From Diaporthe sp. PMI_573 (taxonomy: Eukaryota > Ascomycota > Sordariomycetes > Diaporthales > Diaporthaceae), in contig JAJTUP010000084.1 of assembly GCA_021399435.1 (NCBI GenBank), forward strand, positions 1 to 64,000: a stretch of 64,000 nucleotides of DNA, written 5' to 3'. The notes below the pieces were generated by a model. That model did not search any database, was not told where the DNA came from, and worked only from the letters and a program-made list of their open reading frames with translations. Below are positions 43,939 to 54,369 of the stretch, piece after piece. The translations under genes were made by a program, and so were the position numbers. Numbering within the stretch: the first letter of the stretch is position 1; each line of letters begins with the position of its first letter.

Positions 43939-44938
43939 TTGTTAAACGGAAACGCTCATCAGGGTGTTGGTGCTTGGCACTGTACGCAAGGAGTTACCCT
44001 AGACTTGGCACTAGATTTTCTCTATGTGCCAATGGGGCGTGCACGCCGGGAGATGAGTTTGGTGGCCGTGAGTCGATTTTTTGGGCTGTTTTGAGACCCT
44101 AACTTCGTACCCCTGCATTCCCCTTATTTCTTACCCAAAAAGTATGTAACCTAGTTCATTAGATAGCCTGATTTCTGAAGTTTATCTGTATTTAGTTTGG
44201 TTACTGTCAGGGTTAGGTTTGGCTGGTTATTTATAACCCAAAGATAGTGGGTCTGAAGGCGAATTTTCCGGCCTCGCCATTCTTGCACTAGAGCCAACCC
44301 ACGCGTGCCCGCGGGTGAGACGATGTCGGAGGGACTGTGAGGAGGGCTGACAGAAGCCCACTCGAATTCAATGCAAAGTTGTCCAAACCATTCTCAAGCG
44401 TCCCACCAAGACCTCCAGTGCACCCTACTGCTACCTGACCATTCAATCCACTAACCTTCAGACTTGTATGGCAAGTTGTCTGGCAAATTGTCTATATTCT
44501 AGCTGGCAAGAATGCCCTAAGATTGCTTCTCCTTACAGTCCCTCTAACGTTATCTTACCCTATAGCACACTATGGTTAGCTCTAGTGTAAAAACAGCTGG
44601 GCCGAAAAAATAGCCTCTAAAAACCTCTAACTTTAACCTATAAGCTAACTATCTAAACTAGGCTCAATTTGGCTAAGAGTAGGTCTATAGAATATTTAGA
44701 AGCTAAATTTACAGGAAAAATAAAAATTACCGTTTTTAGTTAAGTTTTCCGCCTAATGTAAGAGTTTAAAGTTAGAGGGTATTTAGTACCCAAAAAATTA
44801 ACTTATAGCCACCAAACTTATCTTCTAGCATATATGTATTATTTGGACATAGAGAAATCTCTAGTGCCAAGTCTAGGGTAATTTCTTGCATACAGCTAGC
44901 TATACTAGCAACTTAATAAGTAGTATCCCGTTTAACAA
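43939..44938 (-). repeat. MITE-like repeat, 1000-bp composite copy
   Basis: The ends are TTGTTAAACGGAAACGCTC and CCCGTTTAACAA, inverted to each other and matching the ends of 51661-52244. The left part (to about 44400) is the reverse complement of the 28391/51774 copies. The right part (about 44480-44870) is a strongly RIPed copy in the opposite orientation. The segment TGGCACTAGA occurs near both ends. Thus two copies appear joined tail to tail inside one pair of termini. No coding potential. Confidence 0.75.
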
Positions 44939-44940
44939 TA

Positions 44941-45290
44941 AAAAAGACTAGTAACTAAAAAATGCCCTAAGAGAAAACTAGAAGCTAAAAGACTAATTGG
45001 AAACTATAGTATTAATAAAGAAGAGGAGGGTTAAAATAAGCCCTAACTCAAGGTTTGTCGATATTACAGCTATTTAGAGGGTATAAATTAAAGCTAGAGC
45101 GATTGAGGTTAGGTCAGAAAACGAAGAAGGGTCCAACTAGTCTGTTGGAACCCAAGAATGTATTGAAGTTAGCTCTATCGTCGACGACGACGACGACGAA
45201 GTCGAAGGGTAGTTGTGGTGGGCGAAGCGATTTGCTGGCCGGAAGGGGGGGGGTGGCCAGAAGGGGAGGGCGTTGACTTAGAGCAGGAGG
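44941..45290 (+). repeat. Left inverted arm: pogo-like transposase remnant
   Basis: RIPed pogo-like 3' fragment. It includes a (GAC)n run near 45182 and GTCGAAGGGTAGTTGTGGTG, GCGAAGCGATTTGCTGGCC. It is inverted relative to 51340-51658 and related to 19865-20150 of the full pogo-like element. Confidence 0.75.
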
Positions 45291-46189
45291 ATCTGAATCC
45301 GCGCAAAAAAGACCAGATGAGTAAACAATTCTCTAGTTTCTCTGCACTGTCTCACTGGCTCGTAGGTCTTTCATTGCCTTCTCCGGCTATTAACAAATCC
45401 TAATGTCGCTCAATTGCTTGAGAGTGACCCTGGCGCCCAGGACCGATTCCTGATGGCTGTCTAGATCATCCTATGTACGACATTCTTGACCCCTGCCGCG
45501 ACACCCAGCAGCACAGAGTGGCTCTCTGAGGAGCCAATTCCACCGCCGGAAAGAGTGGGTTGCCATACCCAGCATGAGAGCGACGTGGTGGAAGAAGGCT
45601 GCGAAGATGGATAGGACAAAGGCGATGATGTTGCTCTGGCTCGCGAGACCACTGTGGTCTTGGCACTCCACTAAAGCGTAAGCGGCCCGACGGAGCATCG
45701 CTGGGTGCCCCTGCGACCCAACCTGTTACAACGACCGGTCCTGTCATGAAGCGACGGAGGCGCAGAAGAGAACACTTCATCGCACCCAACTTTGGCCAGG
45801 AAAGGTTTGCCGCGCTTCCTCCCTCCCTGCGGGCCGCAGTCTGGAAGATGAAGGAGGAGGGGGCTCAGAACGCGTGGCTCTTCTTCCGTTCCCGCAGGGA
45901 GAGCTGCGAACTGCGTCTTGTCATAGCGTTCGAATAACAGAGCGGCTAGGCATCTTCATAGATAGTTCGGACATAATCGTCGGGATGCTTGCGAGGGGAC
46001 TTAGCCCCTGAAGACTTGCCCGGACCATTAAGTGCCGGCGTATTGCATGGTGTTGGGTGTCTGAGCTCGAGTGCGGCATTTTTGCCATTAGTTGGTATAC
46101 GTGCGGTCGAAGCGAGAGGAAATGAAAGGAACGAGAGGGAGGAAAGGCAGAATCGAGGTGAGGACATGAAAATTAATTATCGTGAACAG
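45291..46189. other. Unique DNA inside the inverted arms, one possible gene fragment
   Basis: A minus-strand frame at 45471-45698 encodes SNIIAFVLSIFAAFFHHVAL, a membrane-like helix in an otherwise unrecognised sequence. It may be a fragment of a membrane-protein gene. No complete gene could be assembled. Confidence 0.3.
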
Positions 46190-46262
46190 TCGACGTCGTG
46201 GTCCAGCGGTAATATGCTAACTGAAAATTAGCGACACTTAGTTCGCCCTCCACTGCAGTAAC
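46190..46262 (+). tRNA. Degenerate tRNA-like sequence with a Phe(GAA) anticodon arm
   Basis: A perfect 5-bp stem GCTAA/TTAGC encloses CTGAAAA, the typical 7-base tRNA-Phe anticodon loop. An A-box-like TGGTCCAGCGG precedes it and a B-box-like AGTTCGCCC follows at correct distances. The acceptor and T stems do not pair, so it is a relic or a chance match. Confidence 0.25.
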
Positions 46263-46319
46263 ATTCTTGCCGCCCTGTTATCAAATAGGATACGTCAAGG
46301 CGTCGCCCTAGGTCAGCAC

Positions 46320-47119
46320 TCAAGCCTTCTCCTCTTCGTCATACTCGTACGCGCGCTTGAATTCAGCCGGGCCCATCGGCCCAACCTGGCGGCCTAGCGG
46401 CGTCATGTCAAGCATGGTAAATACAGCTAGCAGTCTCTCCAAGCCCCGCCCATACGTAGAGTACGTATGACAGACCTCGTCGCCATCCTTGTAGAAGACG
46501 CTCATGCCAGGCTGCTCGCCATCGACATTCCAGTTCAGGCCGCGCTCGATCAGCTCGTCCTTGGTCTTGAAGTTATATTCCACAGGCGCGACCTTCTCGT
46601 CGAGCGTGACGTGGAAATCGTAGTTAAAGTCGCTGCCGTCACTAGATACCCAGGGAAACTTCCAACCCGTCTTCTTCTTAAAAGCCTCGACCTTGTCCAT
46701 GGGGACGCGGGAGACGGCGGTGAAGGCCGTGTCTTTAGCCGCGAGTAGGCGGTGGTCGGGGAAGTGCTCGCCGAGGAAGGAGCAGCCGCGGCAACCCTCG
46801 TCGGATTCAGGGGAGAACATAAAGTGATAAATGATAAGCTGCTTCTTACCCCTAAAGAGGTCGGCAAGGGAGAGAGGGCCGTCGGGCCCATGGAAGGTGT
46901 AGGCCTTGTCGACTTTCACCATGGGAAGGTCGCGCAGTTGGGCAGTGACTTTCTCGTTGGCCCGGGTGACCTCTTTCTCTTCTTTGAGGAGAGCCTTACG
47001 GGCGGCAAGCCACTCGTCTTTGGTCACGATCTAGCGAGAATGGGGTCGGTCGGTCAGCAAACTGGATTTTGACGAGGGCGATTAAGGCCCACAATGGCGC
47101 AGCTTACCTTTCCAGGCAT
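46320..47119 (-). CDS. DUF899 family thioredoxin-like protein
   Basis: Two exons. The 12-base first exon (47119-47108, MPGK) is joined by a 77-base intron (GTAAGC ... GCTAG, 47107-47031) to 47030-46320; 240 residues. Exon 2 begins IVTKDEWLAARKALLKEEKE, typical of DUF899. It continues with KQLIIYHFMFSPESDEGCRG, the CxxC-type site GCRGCSFLGEHFPD, then KFPWVSSDGSDFNYDFHV and the C-terminal GMSVFYKDGDEVCHTYSTYG and RGLERLLAVFTMLDMTPLGR. DUF899 proteins have a thioredoxin/AhpC-like fold of uncertain function. The gene is intact though enclosed by inverted transposon arms and next to a MULE. Confidence 0.88.
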
Positions 47120-47919
47120 GTTTGCTGTGGTGCCTTGACGTGGTGAAAGGTATGAGATGGTAGCTAGAAGAGTGCCTGATGGGTGGAGACGAGGCTTGTA
47201 GGTGGAAAATGGATAGACGGGATCAAGATCGAAATAACTACAGTAGTTTATGCATGAGAGATCAAGCGATGCCAAAGACACGTCGGACAGATTGGGCACC
47301 GTCTTACATGTGCTCTTCGATGTTCCTCCCATTTGATTCAGGACCCCTCACTTGAGGACTGATGGCCGACTTATGGTAATAGGGGCTTAAGGGGCGATTT
47401 GCGTCGATTTAGGATTTCAGATTACTCAACATCAAGAAAATGGCGCAGCAAATCCAACGGTGTTTCTGGCAGCAAGCGGCAGTTGACAGTTCAATTGTGA
47501 ACGGTGCACGAAGACGATCGAGCATGACGAGCGGGTGACGTGTTGTGGCGCGCCTCTGGAACCACAAGAACGCGGGATCGTACGCGATATCACATGCTTG
47601 GCTTCTCTCATGCACTTAACTATGAGCCCACTGCTGCAAGATACCCCGCACATTTTAGGCAGCAGCGCCCCTTGGAGGCTCCAAAGGCTTGTTCCATGTT
47701 GTGCGTGCGTCACCTGAGAACACTTCGCGGCTTTCAGTCTTGCGCCATGGCGTGAGTGACTTCAGCGCTCGTCAAGACGCGTCTCTTGGATATCTGAGAC
47801 CGGGAGCGGAGTAGTCCTGTGCGGATGGTTCTAATGGTCTGACCGCCCTACGGAGGTCTCTTGCAAAAGATTCGCGCAATGCACTAGTGCTATCTAGGTT
47901 AGACACTTTCTATATACTT
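47120..47919. other. Intergenic between DUF899 gene and MULE
   Basis: Upstream region of the DUF899 gene. Only short chance frames were seen. Confidence 0.4.
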
Positions 47920-50850
47920 GAGAACAGATATTCGCACCGAAAAAATCGGCTGGTACACCGATACATGTTGCCCCAGTGCCCCAACCTTAATTTGCACTAT
48001 GGGCTCGCCATACATTACAGAAATACACACTCATTGACTACACATATCCTCATCTATCCTCTTCCTCCTCATCGTGGCTTCTGCCTTAGTGTTGACTATC
48101 TCTTCCCTCATCGTCTGGGACGGTTTGGCACTGACCCGAGTACTTTAATCTCGTCTTGGGTCTTCTTCTCCTCCTCATCGTCGCCAATAAAGTCATCAAC
48201 GACGTCCTCAACCACCAGATCTACCTAGGGCAGCTAGTTGATAGTCCTCCGTGGCCTCTTTGCCGGTAGCGGCGCGCTTAAGGTAATCGTCGCTGATGAG
48301 GACTTCTGGCCAGGCTGTTGCTTTAGTGGCTTCGTGAGCCCTGCCACCAACTGCTGGTCCCGTCAAACGGCTTCTCGCTAGGTATTCCTGCTACAAATGT
48401 CCTTCTAGTCCAGTGACTGGAGGGTCTCGTTATTCCACTCAAATGCTAAGTTAACACATTACACTAAGGCCGTCGTCGCCCTCGTTTTATCCCCTGCCTT
48501 GCTTCCCAGACTGGTAGTTGATAAGAATATCTTCTTGCTTATCACGGCCTTCCCACGGCTTGCAAGGATACCATCTTTGTCGGTTCCAAACATAGTTATA
48601 TCACAAGGCCGTCCCTTCGTCACAGTAACCTTCTTCGGTAAAAGGACTAGCAGAAGAGGATTTCCAGCCAAAAGGTCACGATCTAGCCAGTAAAATGTAT
48701 AAATATCGTCTCTCTCGAGAGGATATCCGGCTTCCTCTTTATCGGCAATTCAACTGGCACAAATCAACCCAAATTACATAAATATAGGGCAGTCGCACAT
48801 CGCTAGCAAGCAATTCCCCCGTGGGACTTACTTCTTCTACATACACACCACGTGTGGCCTCGTCGTCGCGAGAAGTTCAAGCACCGCCTGTAAGACTTGA
48901 AGAAGAAGCTTGCCCAGCCACCTCTGCCCGTTAAACTTCTCGAGTAAGGCTATCTTCTAACGGGCTTCCTCCAGACAAATCCCCCGAGCAGTATCTTCGA
49001 GGGCCTCGTCACAGGCCTCAATCAGATAGAGAACATTGCCCATCCCGTGGCCCAGATAGATCTTCAACTTCCAGTGCAAGGCTTCCGTAGAGGACATTAT
49101 ACGCAAACCAAAGTTAAGGATCTTACAGGTCTTGTACGCGGCCCATTTGGCGACAATCTTCTCCTCCTCGTCAACATACTAGGTCTTAATATAGTTAATA
49201 ATCTCTGTCTGGTCCAAAAACTCCTCCTACAGGCGCTGCCAGGCCATATCATAGGTCTCGCGATTAGTTAAGTATTCCATAAACTTGAGGAGGTCAAATA
49301 AGGCCTATCAGGTATGGGAGATATCGTCTAGAACCTTTAATAGTACCATCGCCTAATTTCTCGCTAGCACATTAAGTATGGCCGTCGCCTGGTCCTTCTT
49401 GTCGGCATCTCCACCTCCTCCAGCCTCATCTACTTCCTCGTCTTCTCCTCCCACCGTCGTCATCACTAGCTTCCGCCACTTCTTCTTAATATTAAGGACA
49501 ACGTTCATATTAATATAGAAGATACACAGTTAGTGGTATACCTGGGGGAATTTGTGCTCAAGGGCGTTAATCAGCGCGCCATCATAGTCGGTGATAAAGA
49601 CTCTCGAGTCGTCAGCCTCGCAGTAGCGGAGCAGGTCGTAGACTTATTCCAGAAGCCAGCGGAATTAGCATTCCTTCTCGCCGTCGACAACACCTTAGAA
49701 TAGGGGCATATTCTTCTTCGTATAGGTAACTGCCGTGCCTTGGAAGTACGGCATCTTCTTGTTATTTATTAAATACATACAGTCAAGCAAGAGGCACTAT
49801 ATAAATCGTCGCTCTCGAATCCACGCAATCTGCTGGCTTGTACACCAGAAGATCCCCGTGACATTGCCCTCGTCGTCAGTAGTATATCAATACCAGTGCC
49901 CCTTCTTCTCCAGCAAATCAAACAACGCCTGCATCGGCATATAGATTCCTTGCTTCTCTTTGCGCCAGTCTACTAGCCAATTCTTTATCGTATTCGGCCC
50001 CAGATGAACGTCAGGAAACTCTCGTCAGAGCGCTTATTCAAGCTTCTTCAGCTTGGCAAACAAAGGATCCTTAGCCATACAAGCAAGGAATTCGCGTTAT
50101 AGGTCTATCAGCTTGGGCCAGCCACGCTAGGCTTCAGCGACTTCCTAAGGACCGTAATATATATGCTTCTCCTCCTGGATCACGAGCTTCCACTTACCAT
50201 CTATAGCATGAGTTACGTGGACAAGTACTCGCCATCCACAGCCTGTTTTAATCGTCGTGGCGGTCTTCATGGTAGCAATAGAGAGTCGTTGACTGCCTCG
50301 GGTACACGCCAAAACGGCCCAATTTACCCCTAATCTGCCTGATCTGTAAATCAACGTCAGAAATCCAGCAGATTTTGTGGCAACGTCTAACTCAGCCTTG
50401 AGGTCCTCATAGCTGTCGTATCCATCGTGGAAAAGTTTCAAATAGGCAGGAGGGTTGGAAAGTGCTGGTTGGCGACCATTCGTGGCAATAATATTGGAGT
50501 TCCAGTTGTGACAGTCTGCCTGCCATTGCGCCTCGAGGCCCGAGTAGTCTGGGACCTGCGACATCGCTGCAGCGGCAGGGAATTGAAATCTGAAGAGATA
50601 GAAGGTATCTCCGATGCCGAATGAATTGATGGCAATAATTCCGGAAGGGATACAATGGGTGGTAGGCGGTAGGGAGGTGGTTAAAGGTGTGGGCAGAAGG
50701 AGGTTTGGCAGGGCGACTGGCCGAGGCTGCAAAAAGCACTGTGGTGGGTGGTCAATTCGAGTCGAATGGCGGGCTCTGATTGGCTAGGGCTTCCGATGTA
50801 AACATGTATCGGTGTACCAGCCGATTTTTTCGGTGCGAATATCCGTTCTC
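47920..50850 (-). mobile_element. Mutator-like (MULE) DNA transposon, RIPed
   Basis: Inverted termini of about 50 bp with one mismatch start GAGAACAGATATTCGCACCG (left) and, inverted, GAGAACGGATATTCGCACCG (right). They continue through TGGTACACCGATACATGTT. ATATACTT flanks both sides (47912-47919 and 50851-50858), an 8-base duplication where 9 is usual for MULEs. The 2931-bp element carries one decayed transposase gene on the minus strand. A solo relative of its terminus lies at 27738-27780. Confidence 0.85.
48060..50564 (-). pseudogene. MULE transposase, RIP-inactivated
   Basis: ATG at 50564. The N-terminal part (ADCHNWNSNIIATNGR, FHDGYDSYEDLKAELDVATK, GFLTLIYRSGR) resembles the FAR1-like DNA-binding region of fungal MULEs such as Hop, followed by a KTGCGWRVLVHVTH-type block. 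The core includes GHWYWYTTDDEGNVTGIFWC near 49850-49920, and a segment at about 49590 with FITDYDGALINALEHKFP matching the MULE catalytic region. TAG/TAA codons interrupt it at positions where Trp or Gln are expected. Transposase function is lost. The C-terminal limit is approximate. Confidence 0.75.
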
Positions 50851-50859
50851 ATATACTTA

Positions 50860-51339
50860 GGCATTAAACATCATCCCCAGTTTAGCGAGTCCACCCCTGG
50901 GTTACAGGGGGTAAGCACTAAACTTCAGCAAGGAAGCCGCTGATCTTTAGCAATATTAGTAAGTAGTAAGCGCAAGGGGGCAATGGTTACATACACGCAG
51001 TGGCTAGCCTTTATAGGACTATCCATATTTATCAACTCTACGCAAAACTTTTAAAGTGGACCTCCGTACGGAGGGGCACACTTTGGGAATTCCTGAGCGT
51101 TCAGTCCAGAACAAGGGAGTCAGGATGGCCTGTCCAACATCACCAGCGGCGGCATTCCAAGAGTTACCCAGTCGGTCAAAGACACTGCAAATCGCCGACA
51201 GCCACCGGGCCTTTCAACATCAGGCCTAATGCCTCGTACCTCTGCCTCCCGTCAGGGGCCACGAAGCGCGTCTTCGCCATCAAGTTCCACGATAAGAGCG
51301 GAGACAACAACGCCCCTACGATATCTGGCCATTGCTGTA
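50860..51339. other. Unclassified DNA between MULE and right arm
   Basis: A plus-strand frame at 51000-51425 runs into the pogo-like arm. It includes ASYLCLPSGATKRVFAIKFH, which looks coding but is not recognised. It could be a fragment of a lost gene. Confidence 0.3.
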
Positions 51340-51658
51340 AGTCAACGACCCCCCCTTCCGGCCAGCAAATCGCTTCGCCCACCACAACTACCCTTCGACT
51401 TCGTTATTGTCGTCATCAACAATAGAGCTAACTTTAATATATTCTTGGGTTCCAACAGACTAGTTAGACCCTTCTTCGTCTTCTAACCCAACCTTAACCA
51501 TTCTAGCTTTAATTTATATTTCCAAATAGCTGTAATATCAATAAACCTTAAGTTAGAGCTTATTTTAACCCTCCTCCTCTTTATCAATACTATAGCTTTT
51601 AATTAGTCTTTTAGCTTCTAGTTTTCTTTTAGAGTGCTTTTTAGTTACTAGTCTTTCT
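51340..51658 (-). repeat. Right inverted arm: pogo-like transposase remnant
   Basis: Reverse-complementary to 44941-45290 over about 320 bp, with differences mostly of the RIP type. The shared sequence stops near CGTTGACTTA on the inner side, where the left arm has about 17 extra bases. Confidence 0.75.
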
Positions 51659-51660
51659 TA

Positions 51661-52244
51661 TTATTAAACAGGATATTACTTATCAAGGTACTAGTATAGC
51701 TAGCTACATGCAAGGAGTTACCCTAGACTTAGCACTAGAAATTTCTCTACATCCAAATAGTATATTCTGAAAGATTGTGCCTTCAACAGTGTGTTTTATC
51801 GGCAGGGTCGCAGTAAGGTGCACTAAGGCGAATTGGGACGGTTGAGAATAGTCTGGACAACTTTGCATTGAATTTGAGTGGGCTTCTGTCAGCCCTCCTC
51901 ACAGTCCCTCCGACATCGTCTCACCCGTGGGCATGCGAGGGTTGGCTCTGGTGCAAGAATGGCGAGGCCGGAAAATTCGCCCTTCAGACCCACCATCTTT
52001 GGTTTTAAATAACCAGCCAACCCTAACCCTGACAGTAACCAAACTAAATACAGATAAACTTCAGAAATCAGGCTATCTAATGAACTAGGTTACATACTTT
52101 TTGGGTAAGAAATAAGGGGAATGCAGGGGTACGAAGTTAGGGTCTCAAAACAGCCCAAAAAATCGACTCACGGCCACCAAACTCATCTCCCGGCGTGCAC
52201 GCCACGTAGGCACATAGCCGAAATCGAGCGTTTCCGTTTAACAA
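51661..52244 (+). repeat. MITE-like repeat, best-defined copy
   Basis: 584 bp with ends TTATTAAACAGG and CCGTTTAACAA (inverted, C/T changes in the left one), flanked by TA on both sides (51659-51660 and 52245-52246). A TA duplication and short inverted ends fit a non-autonomous Tc1/pogo-class element. It contains the family core shared with 28391-28866. Confidence 0.8.
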
Positions 52245-52272
52245 TAGGACAACCCTATATTCCCTCTTTGTA

Positions 52273-54008
52273 CAATGGTCAGGGATGGAATATGTTAGCA
52301 CGGCGCTATGCTCGAGCTTATTTTTTTGGGCCAATCGTTCTGAAGTGACTTCCAATTTGCTGCCCAGCCCATAGTAAAATTAGTACCCACACAATTCCCC
52401 TTCCAACTCGATAACCTTCGCCACACGCCTCGGCATTGAGGCTATCAACCGCCACAGAAAAGCCTTCGGAATAGCATGCTATGCTTCCTCAACGGCTTCA
52501 CGAAGCTTTTGACCAGATAGTCGTCCCATTGGGTCTTTACGGGAGACGTATTCCTTCATCCAACGCCAAACGTTTCTATAGAAGTCAGTATTGTAAAGCT
52601 ATCGTGACATCTAAAGAGACTGACTCGATAGGGTTTAAATCTGGGCTCTTGGCCGGCCACCAGATAGTACGGTCCCATAGGTCATTCTCATGGCGCTTCA
52701 TCCAAGCAACTGTTTCTTTTAAAGCATAAATAAAAGCGTTATCTTGCTGGAATTTAAACTCGTTGGCGGTAATGTCGTCTAATTCATCCATAAACTTAAC
52801 GACTTTTAAGAGGATCTTCTCGCAGTATTTGGTAGAGTTCATATAGCCCCATTCCTTCTGCTCTTTTCCATCTACATCAAGAATTGAATTGCCGGCTTCG
52901 TCTTTAAGGATTTTCGTTAAATCCTTCTCCCAGAAGAGATATGGTCCCTTTATGCCGCCGTAAAAAGACGCCCAAAACATCTAGCTATTAGGTCGCTCGC
53001 AAATAGTGGCAAAATCGTCGGGATTCTTAGTCACATAAATAGTAAGCCACTGCCTATAAGGCGACGTTCCGTTAACCCAAGTCTCGTCAGAAAAGACGTA
53101 AAAGGCCCATTGCTCAATAGTCCAGTCTTTACATTCTTTACACCATTTAACACGGTCCTCAAGGTGTTTTTTGATATATTTAATCTTCCGTGGGCGTTAG
53201 GTACGGAGATACTTTATTTCTTTAAGGGCTCGCTTAATTGCTGAGTCCCGAATACCCTCAAGTCCGTCAATCCAATAGGGTAGCTCCCACCATGGGAGTA
53301 ATCGTCTCTCTGGATGCTCTTTGTCATCAAGAAAAGCCTTGATAAGAGCCTTCTGCTCATCAGTAACCTTTGCTTTGCCACGACAATTTGAGCGTTTTAG
53401 TGTAAAAGGAGTATTGGAATCACAAGCGGTCTGAATTTGCCGCATAGTCAGAGTAGGAAGAGGAATTAGGAGGGCATTCCGGCGCTCGAAAATAGTCGCT
53501 TGAGTCCAGCCGGCGGTTTGGTACAATGTACGGATCATTAAGCGCTGATTACAAGTCAATTCGATAGCCCGCTTCTTTCTGGCCTCAGTCTAAAGATCTA
53601 CACCCTCATAGTGTAGTGGTGTAGGTGGCAAATCCTCATAGTCACTGCCGGACTCGAAATCAGATTGGTCTAAATAGTAGTTATTGCCGTACAGCTCTGG
53701 GTCTATAGGCAGGTCTTCGGCAAATAGGTCATCCATAATGAGAAAATAAAGCTTCTAAGCTTTTGAATAATATAGGAATCAAGTATGTACGAGTACGGGA
53801 TGGCTGGCAAATCGACTTGGGAATGCCCTCACTTTGGTTGAGGGTGAAGAGAAAAATTCTCATCGGATCACGCTAACGGAGATAAACGGGGGTACTCCCG
53901 ATTACTATGGGCTGCACATACAAATGGGGAGTCACTAGATTTGGTTGGCTCAAAAAAAAGATAGCGTGGTATTGGCGCCGTGCTAACATATTCCATCCCT
54001 GACCATTG
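52273..54008 (-). mobile_element. Tc1/mariner-type DNA transposon
   Basis: Inverted ends begin CAATGGTCAGGGATGGAATA and continue through TGTTAGCACGGCGC on both sides (36 bp perfect), flanked by TA (52271-52272 and 54009-54010). It is 1736 bp with one transposase gene on the minus strand. RIP stops are few, so it is younger or less mutated than the retroelements. Confidence 0.93.
52380..53736 (-). pseudogene. Tc1/mariner transposase with one intron and several RIP-type stops
   Basis: ATG 53736 to TAA at 52382-52380. A 49-base intron (52624-52576, donor GTCAGT, branch CTGAC, acceptor TATAG) must be removed to join NPIE to NVWRWMKEY. Without it 1357 bases do not divide by three; with it 1308 bases give 436 codons. 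The helix-turn-helix region is TCNQRLMIRTLYQTAGWTQA. DDE-type blocks are VFSDETWVNGTSPYRQW, EFKFQQDNAFIYALKETVAW and WWPAKSPDLNPIE. TAG or TAA interrupts it at least four times, at sites such as before MFWAS (53 kb) and inside EEA-HAIPKAFLWRL. It is not functional. Confidence 0.85.
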
Positions 54009-54010
54009 TA

Positions 54011-54369
54011 GTAATTGCCACCAATCCTGACCATGCATCATCATGCAGCTCCCGCTCCTGCACCTGCAGCACCGCGCTTCTCCACCCCACACATCACATG
54101 CCAGTGATCCAGGCCCGTTTTCTCAGGCGGGTCCTGCAGCTCCACCCTGAACATCCCTGGTTTCTCTTCCAGGGTCACTTGGTTGGATGAAAACTAATAA
54201 TGCTGCTCAGTTGGTGGTCAACCGAAAACATTCTCTCAATGCGCTCAGCGCCGCACCTGGCCAGGTAAAGTACTTTGAAGTCTAGGTCCTGGCTTGCTTG
54301 TGGCAGTATTGCCGCTACGTCCCAAAGAGATTCAAGCTTGGTTACACAATCCAAAACCCACAGTCTTCC
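54011..54369. other. Intergenic
   Basis: Short stretch between the Tc1 element and the CorA-like gene. Nothing recognised. Confidence 0.4.

Noticed and set aside
52020..52045. CCCTAACCCTGACAG, telomere-like repeats
   Set aside because: Only one or two units, inside a dispersed MITE-like repeat; not a telomere.
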